Below are positions 35,672 to 43,907 of a stretch of 64,000 nt of DNA, piece by piece (the stretch's first letter is position 1; each line of letters opens with the position of its first letter). Under the pieces are notes generated by a model. The model searched no databases and was not told where the DNA came from. It saw nothing but the letters and a program-made list of their open reading frames with translations. A program made the translations under genes and the position numbers. Source of the DNA: Candidatus Uhrbacteria bacterium (lineage in GTDB: Bacteria > Patescibacteria > ABY1 > SG8-24 > UBA9934); NCBI GenBank assembly GCA_018664485.1, contig JABJOE010000007.1, positions 62,001 through 126,000 of the forward strand, in the 5' to 3' direction.

Positions 35672-36250
35672 TTATAATTCGATACTTCCCTGACGGATTA
35701 TCTCAACGCCCTCCCCCGTTATCTTTACTATAGTAGACGCCGGATTACGTGTAAGTACGCCTGCATCGATATAAACATCCGCACCTAAACTGTCTTCGAT
35801 CTGAGCACTGTCGTATATTGCCGGTTCTCCGAATTTATTGGCACTTGTTGCAACTATAGGCCGTCCAAGTCCTGCAGCTATTGATGCGGCAACCGGATTT
35901 GAAGAAACACGGGCAGTCTGAGTTCCATCCTGCGTACACATCTGAGCTACTTGCGACCCTTCCGCTACCTCACCCACAATATTAAGTGGTCCCGGCCAGT
36001 GATCGCTCATCATTTTACGCATCTGATCAGTTACAACTAAGTACCTCTCAGCTGAATCTACATCTGGCAGCAATATAGGTGAACCCATATCTTCCGGGCG
36101 ATTCTTTAATTCGTACACACGTTTAACCGCATCCGCATTCGTAGCATCACAACCAATTCCATATGATGTCTCTGTCGGAAAAATCAAAATACCTCCTTCG
36201 TTTAAAAGAGATACTGCTTCTTCTACTTGATCTGGACCGAGTCGTTTCAT
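35672..36250 (-). CDS. tsaC: L-threonylcarbamoyladenylate synthase (TsaC/YrdC)
   Basis: 192 aa with the Sua5/YrdC/YwlC fold: 'LIFPTETSYGIGCDA' near the N-terminus (PTET-YG motif), 'KNRPEDMGSPILLP' (KxR), and 'RVSSNPVAASIAAGLGRPIVATSAN' toward the C-terminus. It makes threonylcarbamoyl-AMP for t6A37 modification of ANN-decoding tRNAs. It has only the YrdC domain, not the longer Sua5 form. It starts 1 bp after the preceding epimerase gene. Confidence 0.95.
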   Translation of the reverse strand: MKRLGPDQVEEAVSLLNEGGILIFPTETSYGIGCDATNADAVKRVYELKNRPEDMGSPILLPDVDSAERYLVVTDQMRKMMSDHWPGPLNIVGEVAEGSQVAQMCTQDGTQTARVSSNPVAASIAAGLGRPIVATSANKFGEPAIYDSAQIEDSLGADVYIDAGVLTRNPASTIVKITGEGVEIIRQGSIEL

Positions 36251-36251
36251 A

Positions 36252-37181
36252 TCAACTTTCTAAATCTCGGAACCACTTATACGTTTTCGCCAAACCTTCT
36301 TCAAAAGTTGTCATCGGCTCCCAGCCAAGAATATCCTTTGCACTATTTGGAGCTAGAACGCTGTGTTGCACTTCACCGGTACGAAAGGGAGCAAAATTTG
36401 GCTCCTGTTTTTTACCATGTACATCCTGAACCATATTCCACAACTCCAGAACTGATACTTCCCTTCCGGTTGAAACATTCACCGCAGCACTCACGTCGCT
36501 TTCAAGAGCACGTACAAAAGCATCCACCGCATCGTGAACGAAAAGATAATCACGAGTCATCGATCCATCTCCAAAAATAGTAACGGGATCACCGGACAAA
36601 ATTTTATCTAGAAAGATCGGCACAACACCCCCCTCTCCACCGGAAAGCTGCTGGCGTGGTCCGTAAATATTTGCAAAACGAAGTGACACACCTTGCATTC
36701 CGTGAGCTTTGCTATATAGCTCAAGATAATGCTCCATAGCCTGCTTCCCGATGCCATAGGGAGAGATTGGCTGTGCGTTCATGATCTCAGGAGTTGGATG
36801 AATGCCGTGGTCTCCATAGATTGCACCACCACTGGATGAAAAAACAATCTTATTACATCCATGACGTCTCGCCATATCAAGAAGCGCGATAGCGTCAACA
36901 ATATTTGTCTGAGCATCGGCAACTGGATCCTCTATAGATTTTGTAACACTGATCTGTGCTGCAAGATGGCACACTGCATCAGGCTTTTCCTTTTTAAAAA
37001 CCGCTTCCATCGCTGCCTCATCTGCAAACCCTACTTTATGAGTAGTGGCTGCAGCATTTGGAAAGCGTCTCTTTTCTCGCTTATGATGATCAATAACAAT
37101 AACCTCGTGGCCGTCATCAATTAGACGATCAACTAAGTGAGATCCAATGAATCCCGCCCCACCAGTAACGAGGACCTTCAT
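36252..37181 (-). CDS. NAD-dependent epimerase/dehydratase (extended SDR)
   Basis: 309 aa from the ATG at 37181 ('MKVLVTGGAGFIGSHLVDRL'), 2 bp after the upstream epimerase stop; the longer frame overlaps that gene. It has Rossmann GGAGFIG, the catalytic YxxxK as 'YGIGKQ', and 'FGDGSMTRDYLFVHDAV', typical of UDP-sugar 4-epimerases (GalE/WbpP type). It probably makes an activated sugar for surface glycan. It is a close tandem paralogue of the next gene. The substrate cannot be read from sequence. Confidence 0.9.
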   Translation of the reverse strand: MKVLVTGGAGFIGSHLVDRLIDDGHEVIVIDHHKREKRRFPNAAATTHKVGFADEAAMEAVFKKEKPDAVCHLAAQISVTKSIEDPVADAQTNIVDAIALLDMARRHGCNKIVFSSSGGAIYGDHGIHPTPEIMNAQPISPYGIGKQAMEHYLELYSKAHGMQGVSLRFANIYGPRQQLSGGEGGVVPIFLDKILSGDPVTIFGDGSMTRDYLFVHDAVDAFVRALESDVSAAVNVSTGREVSVLELWNMVQDVHGKKQEPNFAPFRTGEVQHSVLAPNSAKDILGWEPMTTFEEGLAKTYKWFRDLES

Positions 37182-37183
37182 AG

Positions 37184-38116
37184 CTACAAATTTTCTCGAT
37201 ACCAAGCAACTGTATTTGCGACTCCCTCAGAAAGCGGAACAGCCGGAGCCCACCCGAGAACCTCTTTTGCTTTTGCATTCTTTAAAGCGACACGTTTGAG
37301 CATATCCTGCACCTCTTCGTTTGTGTCCGGGAAAGACTGTACTCCAACCTCGGCACGCACGAGCTCGAACAGCTCCTGAGTAGTTGTCTCAATGCCAGTA
37401 CCAATATTTAAAACTCCTACGTAATCAGAGTCAGCTGCCGCAAGCAACGCTTCGATAACATCGTCGACATAAATATAGTCACGCGTAGTTTTTCCATCAT
37501 TATTAATGAAAGGTGTTTCTCCCTGTAATAGCTTTGCTGTAAAAATTCCAATCGCTCCAGATTCAGCGCTACTATCTTGGCGAGGCCCGTAAACATTCCC
37601 TAAACGCAATGCAGTGAACGGCACACCGTGAACCTCTTTATAGAAATGTAGGTACCTCTCTCCTGTTAACTTCGATACAGCGTATGGAGTTGTCGGTGAT
37701 GGCACCATGCTTTCGGAGATTGGCAACTGAGACTGCGCACCATATGTAACACCGGTAGAAGTGAAAATGATTTTTCCGTTACCGTGGCCACGCATCCCTT
37801 CAAAAATATTCAATGATCCCAAGATATTGTCTTGAGCATTTTGCACCGGATTCTCGACTGACTCACGATCAAAGATATGTGCCGCCAAATGAAACACAAC
37901 ATCAGGCTTTTCTTTTTTGAAAATAGCAACAACATCCGAATCACGAATATCAATCTTTTTGTAAACAGCTTTTTTGTTTTTGATCTTCCGCGGTGGCCTC
38001 ACCTTATCGATAACAACAACGCGCTTGGCCTGCTCGACCAATCGATCAACGAGATGCGATCCGATAAAACCAGATCCGCCTGTAACGATTACTGTTCCAT
38101 ATTTCATAACGTGCAT
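37184..38116 (-). CDS. NAD-dependent epimerase/dehydratase (extended SDR), paralogue
   Basis: 310 aa (307 if the second ATG is used). It has GGSGFIG, 'YAVSKLTGERYL' (YxxxK) and 'NDGKTTRDYIYVDDVIEAL'. The architecture and many blocks are shared with the downstream SDR, indicating tandem duplication with divergence. It heads the operon of two epimerases, tsaC and rsmA, and together with the O-antigen ligase-like gene at 43.9 kb suggests surface polysaccharide synthesis. Confidence 0.9.
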   Translation of the reverse strand: MHVMKYGTVIVTGGSGFIGSHLVDRLVEQAKRVVVIDKVRPPRKIKNKKAVYKKIDIRDSDVVAIFKKEKPDVVFHLAAHIFDRESVENPVQNAQDNILGSLNIFEGMRGHGNGKIIFTSTGVTYGAQSQLPISESMVPSPTTPYAVSKLTGERYLHFYKEVHGVPFTALRLGNVYGPRQDSSAESGAIGIFTAKLLQGETPFINNDGKTTRDYIYVDDVIEALLAAADSDYVGVLNIGTGIETTTQELFELVRAEVGVQSFPDTNEEVQDMLKRVALKNAKAKEVLGWAPAVPLSEGVANTVAWYRENL

Positions 38117-38134
38117 AATCTACCAAAATTAGCG

Positions 38135-39253
38135 TTATTTTTCAACCCTTTGAGCCTCAAGCTGATGACGGAGATATGCCTCTAAAAATGCGTCTAATTC
38201 ACCTCCCAAAACAGCGTCAACGTTCTGCGTCTCCTCCCCCGTTCGATGATCCTTCACCATCTTGTAGGGATGTAGTACGTAACTCCGAATTTGGTTACCC
38301 CACTCAGGCGCTTTATGACCACCCTTGAGGTCTGCGATATGCTCTGCACGCTCATCGAGCATTCTTTGAAATAGCCTGGACTTTAGCACGCGCATGGCCG
38401 TTTCTTTATTCTGACGCTGAGATCTTTCATTCTGACAGCTCGCCACAAAGCCTGTTGGAATATGTGTGATTCGAATTGCCGAGTATGTGGTGTTTACAGA
38501 CTGACCACCTTTTCCAGATGACAAAAATGTATCTATGCGAAGGTCCTTCTGATCGATCTCTATCTCTTTCCCTGTCAGATCATCAAGCTCTGGGATAACC
38601 TCGACTAAAGCGAACGCCGTGTGACGCATTTTCTCCGCATCAAACGGTGAGATACGAACCAAACGATGAACACCTGCCTCTGCCTTTAGATACCCGTACG
38701 CAAAACGTCCTCGGACCGCAAACATTACACGCTTATACCCAGCTTCTTCGCCACGCGACTCCTCCAAAACTTCCAAAGTCCACCCTCGAGCTTCAACGAG
38801 TCGCGCGTACATACGAAATATCATTGCAGCCCAGTCCATAGCATCCGTACCTCCGGCTCCAGCATGGATCGACATGATCACATTACTTACGTCCATCTTG
38901 TCTGAGAGCAATGTTTGCAATTCCATCTTTTGGTAACGATCGCTCAACGCCGCGACCTGCTCATCTACCTCTTTTAAAACTGATGCGTTTTTTTCCTCGT
39001 TCGCCAGTGCGTGTAAATCTTGGGTGTCTATTATATTTTTCCGTATTACATCCCATTGCTCATACTGCCCTTTGAGATCTGCAGACTTTTGTGAGACTTC
39101 ACGAGCATTATCCTGATCATTCCAAAAATCCTGCTGACCCATCATTACTTCTATCTCTTTTATTTGATCTGCAACATCGTCCAACTTCAACAACTCCCAG
39201 GCGCCATTAACCTTGGATAACAGTTCATCGAGTTGTGATGCAATTGAGCTCAT
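38135..39253 (-). CDS. prfB: peptide chain release factor 2
   Basis: 372 aa. The peptidyl-tRNA hydrolysis motif is GGQ ('GKGGQSVNTTYSAIRITH') and the codon-recognition tripeptide is SPF ('VRISPFDAEK'), which defines RF2 (UAA/UGA). The frame is continuous, so the autoregulatory +1 frameshift found in many bacteria is absent. Its presence shows that UGA is a stop codon here, unlike in Gracilibacteria and Absconditabacteria where UGA is Gly. Confidence 0.96.
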   Translation of the reverse strand: MSSIASQLDELLSKVNGAWELLKLDDVADQIKEIEVMMGQQDFWNDQDNAREVSQKSADLKGQYEQWDVIRKNIIDTQDLHALANEEKNASVLKEVDEQVAALSDRYQKMELQTLLSDKMDVSNVIMSIHAGAGGTDAMDWAAMIFRMYARLVEARGWTLEVLEESRGEEAGYKRVMFAVRGRFAYGYLKAEAGVHRLVRISPFDAEKMRHTAFALVEVIPELDDLTGKEIEIDQKDLRIDTFLSSGKGGQSVNTTYSAIRITHIPTGFVASCQNERSQRQNKETAMRVLKSRLFQRMLDERAEHIADLKGGHKAPEWGNQIRSYVLHPYKMVKDHRTGEETQNVDAVLGGELDAFLEAYLRHQLEAQRVEK

Positions 39254-39285
39254 GCACTTATAATTTTAATTCTCTTTGAAACGAA

Positions 39286-39309
39286 AAACAAGCTTTGTTA
39301 AGCCTGCTT
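39286..39309 (-). terminator. terminator of DUF4870-like gene
   Basis: Minus-strand AAGCAGGCTT pairs with AAGCTTGTTT (two G-U), loop AACA, followed by TTTCG. Confidence 0.6.
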
Positions 39310-39350
39310 TTCGGAAGTTGCTACAGACATACCGCAACAACTCCCACTAA

Positions 39351-39683
39351 TCAGATTTTCAACTTTTTTGCGTAGCTTCCCAAAAGTGGCATCACCCATT
39401 TCTTTCCGCCAAGTGCGTTTATAAATCCCATGATAGCCATAACTACCACGAATAAATACATCGCGATGTTCGCAAGCCATCCAATAATTGGAATAAATAC
39501 GAAAATAGTTGCAATGATCATCACTGCTACCTCTGCGATAAATAGTACAAGCCCCTGCTTTGCATGGAACTGAACATACGGAGAGTTCTTTGAAAGTAGC
39601 AATGGAACAAAGCAGAGCACAAACACGTAAGAAAGCGCTGCCATTACGTTATTATCTTTTTGTTCTTGCGTTGGTTGAGCCAT
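39351..39683 (-). CDS. DUF4870/Tic20-like small membrane protein
   Basis: 110 aa with three membrane helices: 'VMAALSYVFVLCFVPLLLS', 'LVLFIAEVAVMIIATIFVFI', 'IAMYLFVVVMAIMGFINALGG'. The motif 'YVQFHAKQGLVLF' between helices one and two is characteristic of DUF4870. The function is unknown. It stands alone between prfB and a DUF3467-like gene. Confidence 0.8.
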   Translation of the reverse strand: MAQPTQEQKDNNVMAALSYVFVLCFVPLLLSKNSPYVQFHAKQGLVLFIAEVAVMIIATIFVFIPIIGWLANIAMYLFVVVMAIMGFINALGGKKWVMPLLGSYAKKLKI

Positions 39684-39800
39684 AAAATAATTGAATTTAG
39701 TAGCTTGTAGTTAGTGGTTGAGGTAGAGCGACTTAGCAACTTAACTACTAAGTGACTCAATTGACTTGAGTATAGCCTATAGCTAAGCGACGGTAAACAG

Positions 39801-39828
39801 AAAAGAGCTCGATATAACGAACCCTTTT
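39801..39828 (-). terminator. terminator of DUF3467-like gene
   Basis: Minus-strand AAAAGGGTTCG pairs with CGAGCTCTTTT (two G-U), loop TTATAT. Confidence 0.6.
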
Positions 39829-39841
39829 CGCTTTAATTAGA

Positions 39842-40138
39842 TCAGTTGCCTGAAGATATCTTTTTAATGTTCTTGCTATCAATCTTTTCAATCACTTCAC
39901 CGGTCATCTTTGCCAATGCCGACATACCCTTTTGTGTCATGAAGATTCTCGACACCAAAGTCTGCTCAATAGAACCGTCTCTGCGTGGCATCTTTGTGAA
40001 AAACTCTATAGCAAAATTATCACCATTGAACTGAACTGAAAACGTATCTGCAAAACGTCCACGAAGCTCATCATCATTACGATTGATAATCAACTTCTTC
40101 TTTGGAGACGGTTGCGACATAAACTCACTTGGCTTCAT
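39842..40138 (-). CDS. DUF3467-like small protein
   Basis: 98 aa. The core 'RGRFADTFSVQFNGDNFAIEFF' followed by 'TLVSRIFMTQKGMSALAKMTGEVI' resembles DUF3467, a small beta-strand-then-helix family without known role. It has no signal peptide. It lies 29 bp downstream of groEL on the same strand and may be read through from the chaperonin operon. Confidence 0.6.
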   Translation of the reverse strand: MKPSEFMSQPSPKKKLIINRNDDELRGRFADTFSVQFNGDNFAIEFFTKMPRRDGSIEQTLVSRIFMTQKGMSALAKMTGEVIEKIDSKNIKKISSGN

Positions 40139-40167
40139 ATACGAATGTTATTACAGAAATCCTTAAA

Positions 40168-41814
40168 TTACATTCCCATCATTCCACCGCCCGGCATTGG
40201 AGGCATTGCAGGCGCATCCTTTTCTGGAAGGTTAGCAATAGCAACTTCCGTTGTAACAACCATTGTAGCAATTGATGTAGCATTTTCAACAGCGCTACGA
40301 GTTACCTTGGCAGGATCGATAATTCCGGCTTGAACCATGTCCATTTCCTCCCGATCCAAACGAGCGTTGTATCCATAGTTACCCTGACCTACCTTAACCT
40401 TCTCAATCCATACGTCACCCTTAGCTCCGGCATTTTGTGCAATCTGCCATAGTGGCATTTCAATTGCGTTTTCCAAAACCTGTACTCCAAGTGCTTCGTC
40501 TTTATCAGTACGTTCAGTCTCAACGCGCAATTGCTTCAAAGCTTTCTGCGCGCGTACAAGTGCGACACCACCACCTGCAACGATACCCTCTTCAACGGCA
40601 GCCTTAGTTGCGGCAACAGCGTCATCGATTCGATCTTTCTTTTCTTTCATTTCAACTTCAGACGCAGCACCAACCTTGATGATTGCAACTCCTCCTGCGA
40701 GTTTTGCCAAACGTTCCTGAAGCTTCTCACGATCAAAATCAGAGCTACTCTGCTCGATCAATGTCTTGATCTGCGAAACACGTTCTTCGATTTTCCCCTT
40801 ATCTCCACCACCGTCAACGATGATAGTTGTATCTTTTGTAGCGATAACTCGACGAGCCTTTCCAAGAGATCCAAGATCAACTGCGTCTAGCTTCATTCCA
40901 CGCTCCTCCGACACTACAGTCGCTCCAGTTAGAATAGCGATATCTTCCAAGATAGCCTTTTTACGGTCTCCAAATGCAGGTGCCTTAATCACAAGTGCGT
41001 TAAACGCTCCGCGCATCTTATTTACAACTAAAGTTGTAAGAGCCTCACCATCCAAATCTTCACACAAAATTACCAAATCCTTCTTTCCGGTTCCGGCAAT
41101 TGCTTCAAGCACTGGAAGAAGAGACTGGATTGAACTCACTTTCTGATCCGTTACCAAAATTGGCACGTCATCGTACTCCGCTTCCATTTTCTCAGGGTTT
41201 GTCACCATGTACGGTGAGAGATAACCCTTATCGAACTGCATTCCTTCTGTCTTTTCAAGTTCAATTCCAAATGACTGCCCTTCCTCAACGGTAATCACAC
41301 CGTTTTCTCCAACAGTCGCCATCGCACTTGCGATTGTCTCACCGATCTCAGCGTCGTTTGCAGAGATAGTTGCTACCTGCTTGATAGCCTCTGGCATTCC
41401 GGCAATCGGTTGTGACTGAGATTTGATATCTTCAACCAAAGTGCGTACCCCCTTTTCCATCCCACGACGCAAAGCCTGTGGGTCCACTCCAGCGCTCACA
41501 AGCTTCAAACCTTCATCCACCATAGCTTGTGCTAAAACGGTAGCGGTTGTCGTTCCATCTCCTGCAACATCGTTTGTTTTTGAAGCAACCTCTTTTACGA
41601 GTTCTGCTCCCATGTTCTCGACTGCATCTGCGAGCTCAATTTCTTTTGCTACAGACACTCCGTCCTTTGTAACCATCGGTGGACCAAAACTTCGCTGGGC
41701 AATAACGTTCCGCCCCTTAGGTCCAAGCGTTACTTTAACTGCGTTTGCAAGTTGGTCGATTCCTGACTTCAACTTTGCACGCGCGTCTTCCTTAAAAATC
41801 AATTCTTTTGCCAT
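40168..41814 (-). CDS. groL: chaperonin GroEL
   Basis: 548 aa, full length. It has 'TLGPKGRNVIAQRSFG', the ATP-binding 'AGDGTTTATVLAQ', 'GVDPQALRRGMEKGV', and the C-terminal Gly/Met tail 'GGGMMGM'. It forms the double-ring folding chamber with GroES. It is unusually separated from groES by 188 bp holding a copy of the dispersed structured element. Confidence 0.98.
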   Translation of the reverse strand: MAKELIFKEDARAKLKSGIDQLANAVKVTLGPKGRNVIAQRSFGPPMVTKDGVSVAKEIELADAVENMGAELVKEVASKTNDVAGDGTTTATVLAQAMVDEGLKLVSAGVDPQALRRGMEKGVRTLVEDIKSQSQPIAGMPEAIKQVATISANDAEIGETIASAMATVGENGVITVEEGQSFGIELEKTEGMQFDKGYLSPYMVTNPEKMEAEYDDVPILVTDQKVSSIQSLLPVLEAIAGTGKKDLVILCEDLDGEALTTLVVNKMRGAFNALVIKAPAFGDRKKAILEDIAILTGATVVSEERGMKLDAVDLGSLGKARRVIATKDTTIIVDGGGDKGKIEERVSQIKTLIEQSSSDFDREKLQERLAKLAGGVAIIKVGAASEVEMKEKKDRIDDAVAATKAAVEEGIVAGGGVALVRAQKALKQLRVETERTDKDEALGVQVLENAIEMPLWQIAQNAGAKGDVWIEKVKVGQGNYGYNARLDREEMDMVQAGIIDPAKVTRSAVENATSIATMVVTTEVAIANLPEKDAPAMPPMPGGGMMGM

Positions 41815-41879
41815 ACGTTTTTATATATTCAAGTAAACAAGACTCGCCAGATCGTAAGGTTGTGATATCTTCTGAGATC

Positions 41880-41975
41880 ATGTTCCAGGTAATGCAGCCG
41901 AGATTTGTGATAGTCGAGGAGGCATAGCAGCGCTACGCAGACGAGACTAGAGCACATCGCAGGCGCATGAATGGA
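41880..41975 (+). repeat. structured element copy D between groES and groEL
   Basis: Plus-strand order matches copies A and B: closing stem TAGTC (41911-41915)/GACTA (41944-41948), internal-loop strands GAGGAGGC and GCAGACGA, and apical hairpin GC-TAGC/GCTA-GC. An outer stem GTG/CAC with GAT/ATC extends it. It lies antisense to the chaperonin transcript, so the complement would fold in the groES-groEL mRNA. Confidence 0.6.
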
Positions 41976-42002
41976 TCATGAGGCCAGTAGAATATTACAG
42001 CC

Positions 42003-42296
42003 TTACGATCCTACTATTGCGATTACGTCTTCCGCTTTAATAACTAGAAACTTCTCGCCGTTGATTTCAAACTCGTCTGGTGAGTACTTTTTAAATAAAA
42101 CCTTCTGCCCAGGTTTAAATTCCATTTCCATTCGCTTGCCACTCTCAAGCATTTTTCCTGGTCCAACTGACAGAACCTCTGCCTGCTCTGGTCGATCTTT
42201 GTCTACGGTATCAGGAATAATAATCCCGGATGCTGTCGTGGTCTCCTTGTCCATCGGCTTAAGCACGATGTGGTCTGAAACAGGTTTTAGGTTCAT
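42003..42296 (-). CDS. groS: co-chaperonin GroES
   Basis: 97 aa beginning 'MNLKPVSDHIVLKPMDKE'. The mobile-loop region 'TASGIIIPDT' and 'VLFKKYSPDEFEINGEKFLVIKAEDVIAIV' are typical. It caps the GroEL cavity. A CIRCE-like operator lies 51 bp upstream of the start, implying heat-shock control by HrcA. Confidence 0.97.
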   Translation of the reverse strand: MNLKPVSDHIVLKPMDKETTTASGIIIPDTVDKDRPEQAEVLSVGPGKMLESGKRMEMEFKPGQKVLFKKYSPDEFEINGEKFLVIKAEDVIAIVGS

Positions 42297-42346
42297 AGAG
42301 AAAGGTTATTTATTCATTTCTTGTATCGCGGATAACCCTAACAAAA

Positions 42347-42373
42347 TTAGCACTCTCATGCAAACTCTGCTAA
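42347..42373 (-). promoter_or_regulatory. CIRCE-like HrcA operator upstream of groES
   Basis: Minus strand TTAGCAGAG, 9 nt, GAGTGCTAA. The right half is a perfect CIRCE half-site (consensus TTAGCACTC-N9-GAGTGCTAA) and the left half keeps six of nine bases. Confidence 0.75.
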
Positions 42374-42390
42374 TTGCCTGCCTTTTGGGG

Positions 42391-42419
42391 TTGACATAGC
42401 GCCGTTTTCTTGGTAGTCT
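42391..42419 (+). promoter_or_regulatory. promoter of orphan gene 42442
   Basis: TTGACA, 17-nt spacer, TAGTCT. Confidence 0.65.
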
Positions 42420-42441
42420 CCCCTGTCTAACGACCAGGACA

Positions 42442-42816
42442 ATGACGTTCTGCCACATCCTTGGAGACACCGTGGATACTCACAGAATGATCAGTAACGT
42501 CACGCCGCTGTTCAGGTCACAAGACTCGCTCCGCGCGTCAAACCGACGCGCGGGACCAAGCATCATGTTCAGCTACAATGATTACGATGGGGGAACACAT
42601 TTAGAGCGTGGAGAAAGCAGCCCCCTCATCTCCTACGACGCCACCCGCAACAACGCGATGATCACGATGGAAGTTTCGATCACTCAACAGAGGTCCGGTA
42701 CCCTGGCTCTGATTGAGTACATGGATATTCAGGGCTTTGAACTCGTGACCCTGTGTCCGACCCCTGAACGTAACCTCATCAGCATCTTTGCTGTCTTTCG
42801 CAAGAAGGCCGTCTGA
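42442..42816 (+). CDS. orphan small protein of unknown function
   Basis: 124 aa. Two starts are possible: ATG 42442 (AGGA 4 nt upstream) or GTG 42472, which has a better GGAG. No signal peptide or membrane helix is seen. A central basic stretch precedes 'YNDYDGGTHLERGE'; the C-terminal half alternates strands ('ALIEYMDIQGFELVTLC', 'NLISIFAVFRKK'), like a small alpha/beta or ferredoxin-type fold. I do not recognise a family. It is the first of three consecutive orphan genes, each with a TTGACA-N17 promoter. Confidence 0.55.
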   Translation: MTFCHILGDTVDTHRMISNVTPLFRSQDSLRASNRRAGPSIMFSYNDYDGGTHLERGESSPLISYDATRNNAMITMEVSITQQRSGTLALIEYMDIQGFELVTLCPTPERNLISIFAVFRKKAV

Positions 42817-42935
42817 GCGCATCCGGACACCGTTGCATATACGCAGCGTGCTCGTCTCTGGGTGCGCTGTTGTTATTTGTTTGATATTTTTTTCTTGGAT
42901 ATTTGGTTTTTTTCGCATATTTAAGCTTCCTATGG

Positions 42936-42964
42936 TTGACATTATTGCCGTTTTGCTACATGGT
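42936..42964 (+). promoter_or_regulatory. promoter of orphan gene 43015
   Basis: TTGACA, 17-nt spacer, CATGGT. The spacer shares GCCGTTTT with the neighbouring orphan promoter at 42391. Confidence 0.6.
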
Positions 42965-43014
42965 TGGAGCGTCTTGGACTTCCATGACCTCGCAACAACA
43001 GACACGGATAGCCC

Positions 43015-43404
43015 ATGCGCGAACCCTCAACAGAACATTCAGGCGGAGTCGGCGCTGCCGGACAGCAAAGCCCGCCACCGCAAGTCTTCCCACGATTCCT
43101 CTACTACCGCCTTCCACCTGAGATGACCGAACTCGCTGCAAAAACGGTCACGACCCTTCGAAACGTGTTCGGCGGGATCCCTCATGCGGACCTTGAGCTC
43201 CATCCGAGCAACAGCGCTGCCAGCGGTCTGAGCCCTGGGATCTGCGAGATCAGCCCGGTCTTCGTCATCTTGCGCGTACGGAATGCCGCCAAGAAACCCG
43301 ACGATATTTCGATCAATGGCCTTCGGTGCGCCCTGGTCCAAACCGGACGCGAGGGTATGCCTGGCACAGACGTCACGGTCTTCCCCGAAGAACTCACACA
43401 CTAG
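43015..43404 (+). CDS. orphan small protein of unknown function
   Basis: 129 aa. A polar Pro/Gln/Gly-rich N-terminus (about 25 aa) is followed by a soluble domain containing 'LYYRLPPEMTELAAKTVTTLRNVFGGI' and 'PVFVILRVRNAAKKPDDISINGL'. It has no signal peptide and no membrane helix. The ribosome site is weak, and the start could be the internal ATG at 43123. I do not recognise a family. It ends before a strong GC-rich terminator. G+C appears well above that of the flanking core genes. Confidence 0.5.
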   Translation: MREPSTEHSGGVGAAGQQSPPPQVFPRFLYYRLPPEMTELAAKTVTTLRNVFGGIPHADLELHPSNSAASGLSPGICEISPVFVILRVRNAAKKPDDISINGLRCALVQTGREGMPGTDVTVFPEELTH

Positions 43405-43429
43405 GGCTACGGCCCACACAACGTCTCAA

Positions 43430-43456
43430 CCCCGCGCCGATCTAATCGGTGCGGGG
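43430..43456 (+). terminator. terminator of orphan gene 43015
   Basis: CCCCGCGCCGA/TCGGTGCGGGG with loop TCTAA, followed by TTTCGTGC. Nearly the same hairpin recurs at 43864. Confidence 0.8.
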
Positions 43457-43465
43457 TTTCGTGCA

Positions 43466-43494
43466 TTGACAAAGTGGCCGCTTTCTGGCATACT
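43466..43494 (+). promoter_or_regulatory. promoter of orphan gene 43542
   Basis: TTGACA, 17-nt spacer, CATACT; the -10 overlaps the upstream in-frame ATG, excluding that start. Confidence 0.65.
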
Positions 43495-43541
43495 TGCGCT
43501 CGTCTAGAAATCTAGAATCAACCCGAACTCCGAGAGTGCTC

Positions 43542-43844
43542 ATGTATCAATTCCCCAATTTCCGCTTCGGACAGCAGTTGCTGTGCGGACTTTACAAGGC
43601 AGCCCGCCGAGTCAATCTCAAAGGAGGCATGGACCTCGGCGCAGCAACCTTCAAAATGCTAGGAGCGATGATCGCCGACAGCAACATCGGTGAAGAACTC
43701 ATCTTCGACATGCTCTCGAAGCACATCGACGAAGCAGGTTCACAGAATTGGGCCACACTCTCTGCAACGCTTCTCAAACACCGCGGCCTCAACCAGACCT
43801 GGCAGAATGCCGGTCCACCAACACCATGTCCCGTCCACGTATAG
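43542..43844 (+). CDS. orphan small protein of unknown function
   Basis: 100 aa from the ATG at 43542. The longer frame from 43494 would start inside the promoter. The sequence is mostly helical with Gly/Leu-rich segments ('FGQQLLCGLYKAARRVN', 'MDLGAATFKMLGAMIADSNIGEELIFDMLSKH') and no signal peptide. I do not recognise a family. It is the third unit of a three-gene run of orphan genes and ends in a terminator almost identical to that of the preceding unit. Confidence 0.5.
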   Translation: MYQFPNFRFGQQLLCGLYKAARRVNLKGGMDLGAATFKMLGAMIADSNIGEELIFDMLSKHIDEAGSQNWATLSATLLKHRGLNQTWQNAGPPTPCPVHV

Positions 43845-43863
43845 GCACTATCGCCATCTCAAT

Positions 43864-43888
43864 CCCGCGCCGACTGATCGGTGCGGGG
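43864..43888 (+). terminator. terminator of orphan gene 43542
   Basis: CCCGCGCCGA/TCGGTGCGGG with loop CTGA, followed by TTTCGTGCG; same stem and tail as at 43430. Confidence 0.8.
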
Positions 43889-43907
43889 TTTCGTGCGTCT
43901 GGCGTTA

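Noticed and set aside
38135..39253. Alternative genetic code or RF2 frameshift
   Set aside because: prfB is intact in one frame with SPF and GGQ, and no conserved gene contains in-frame UGA, so code 11 applies.
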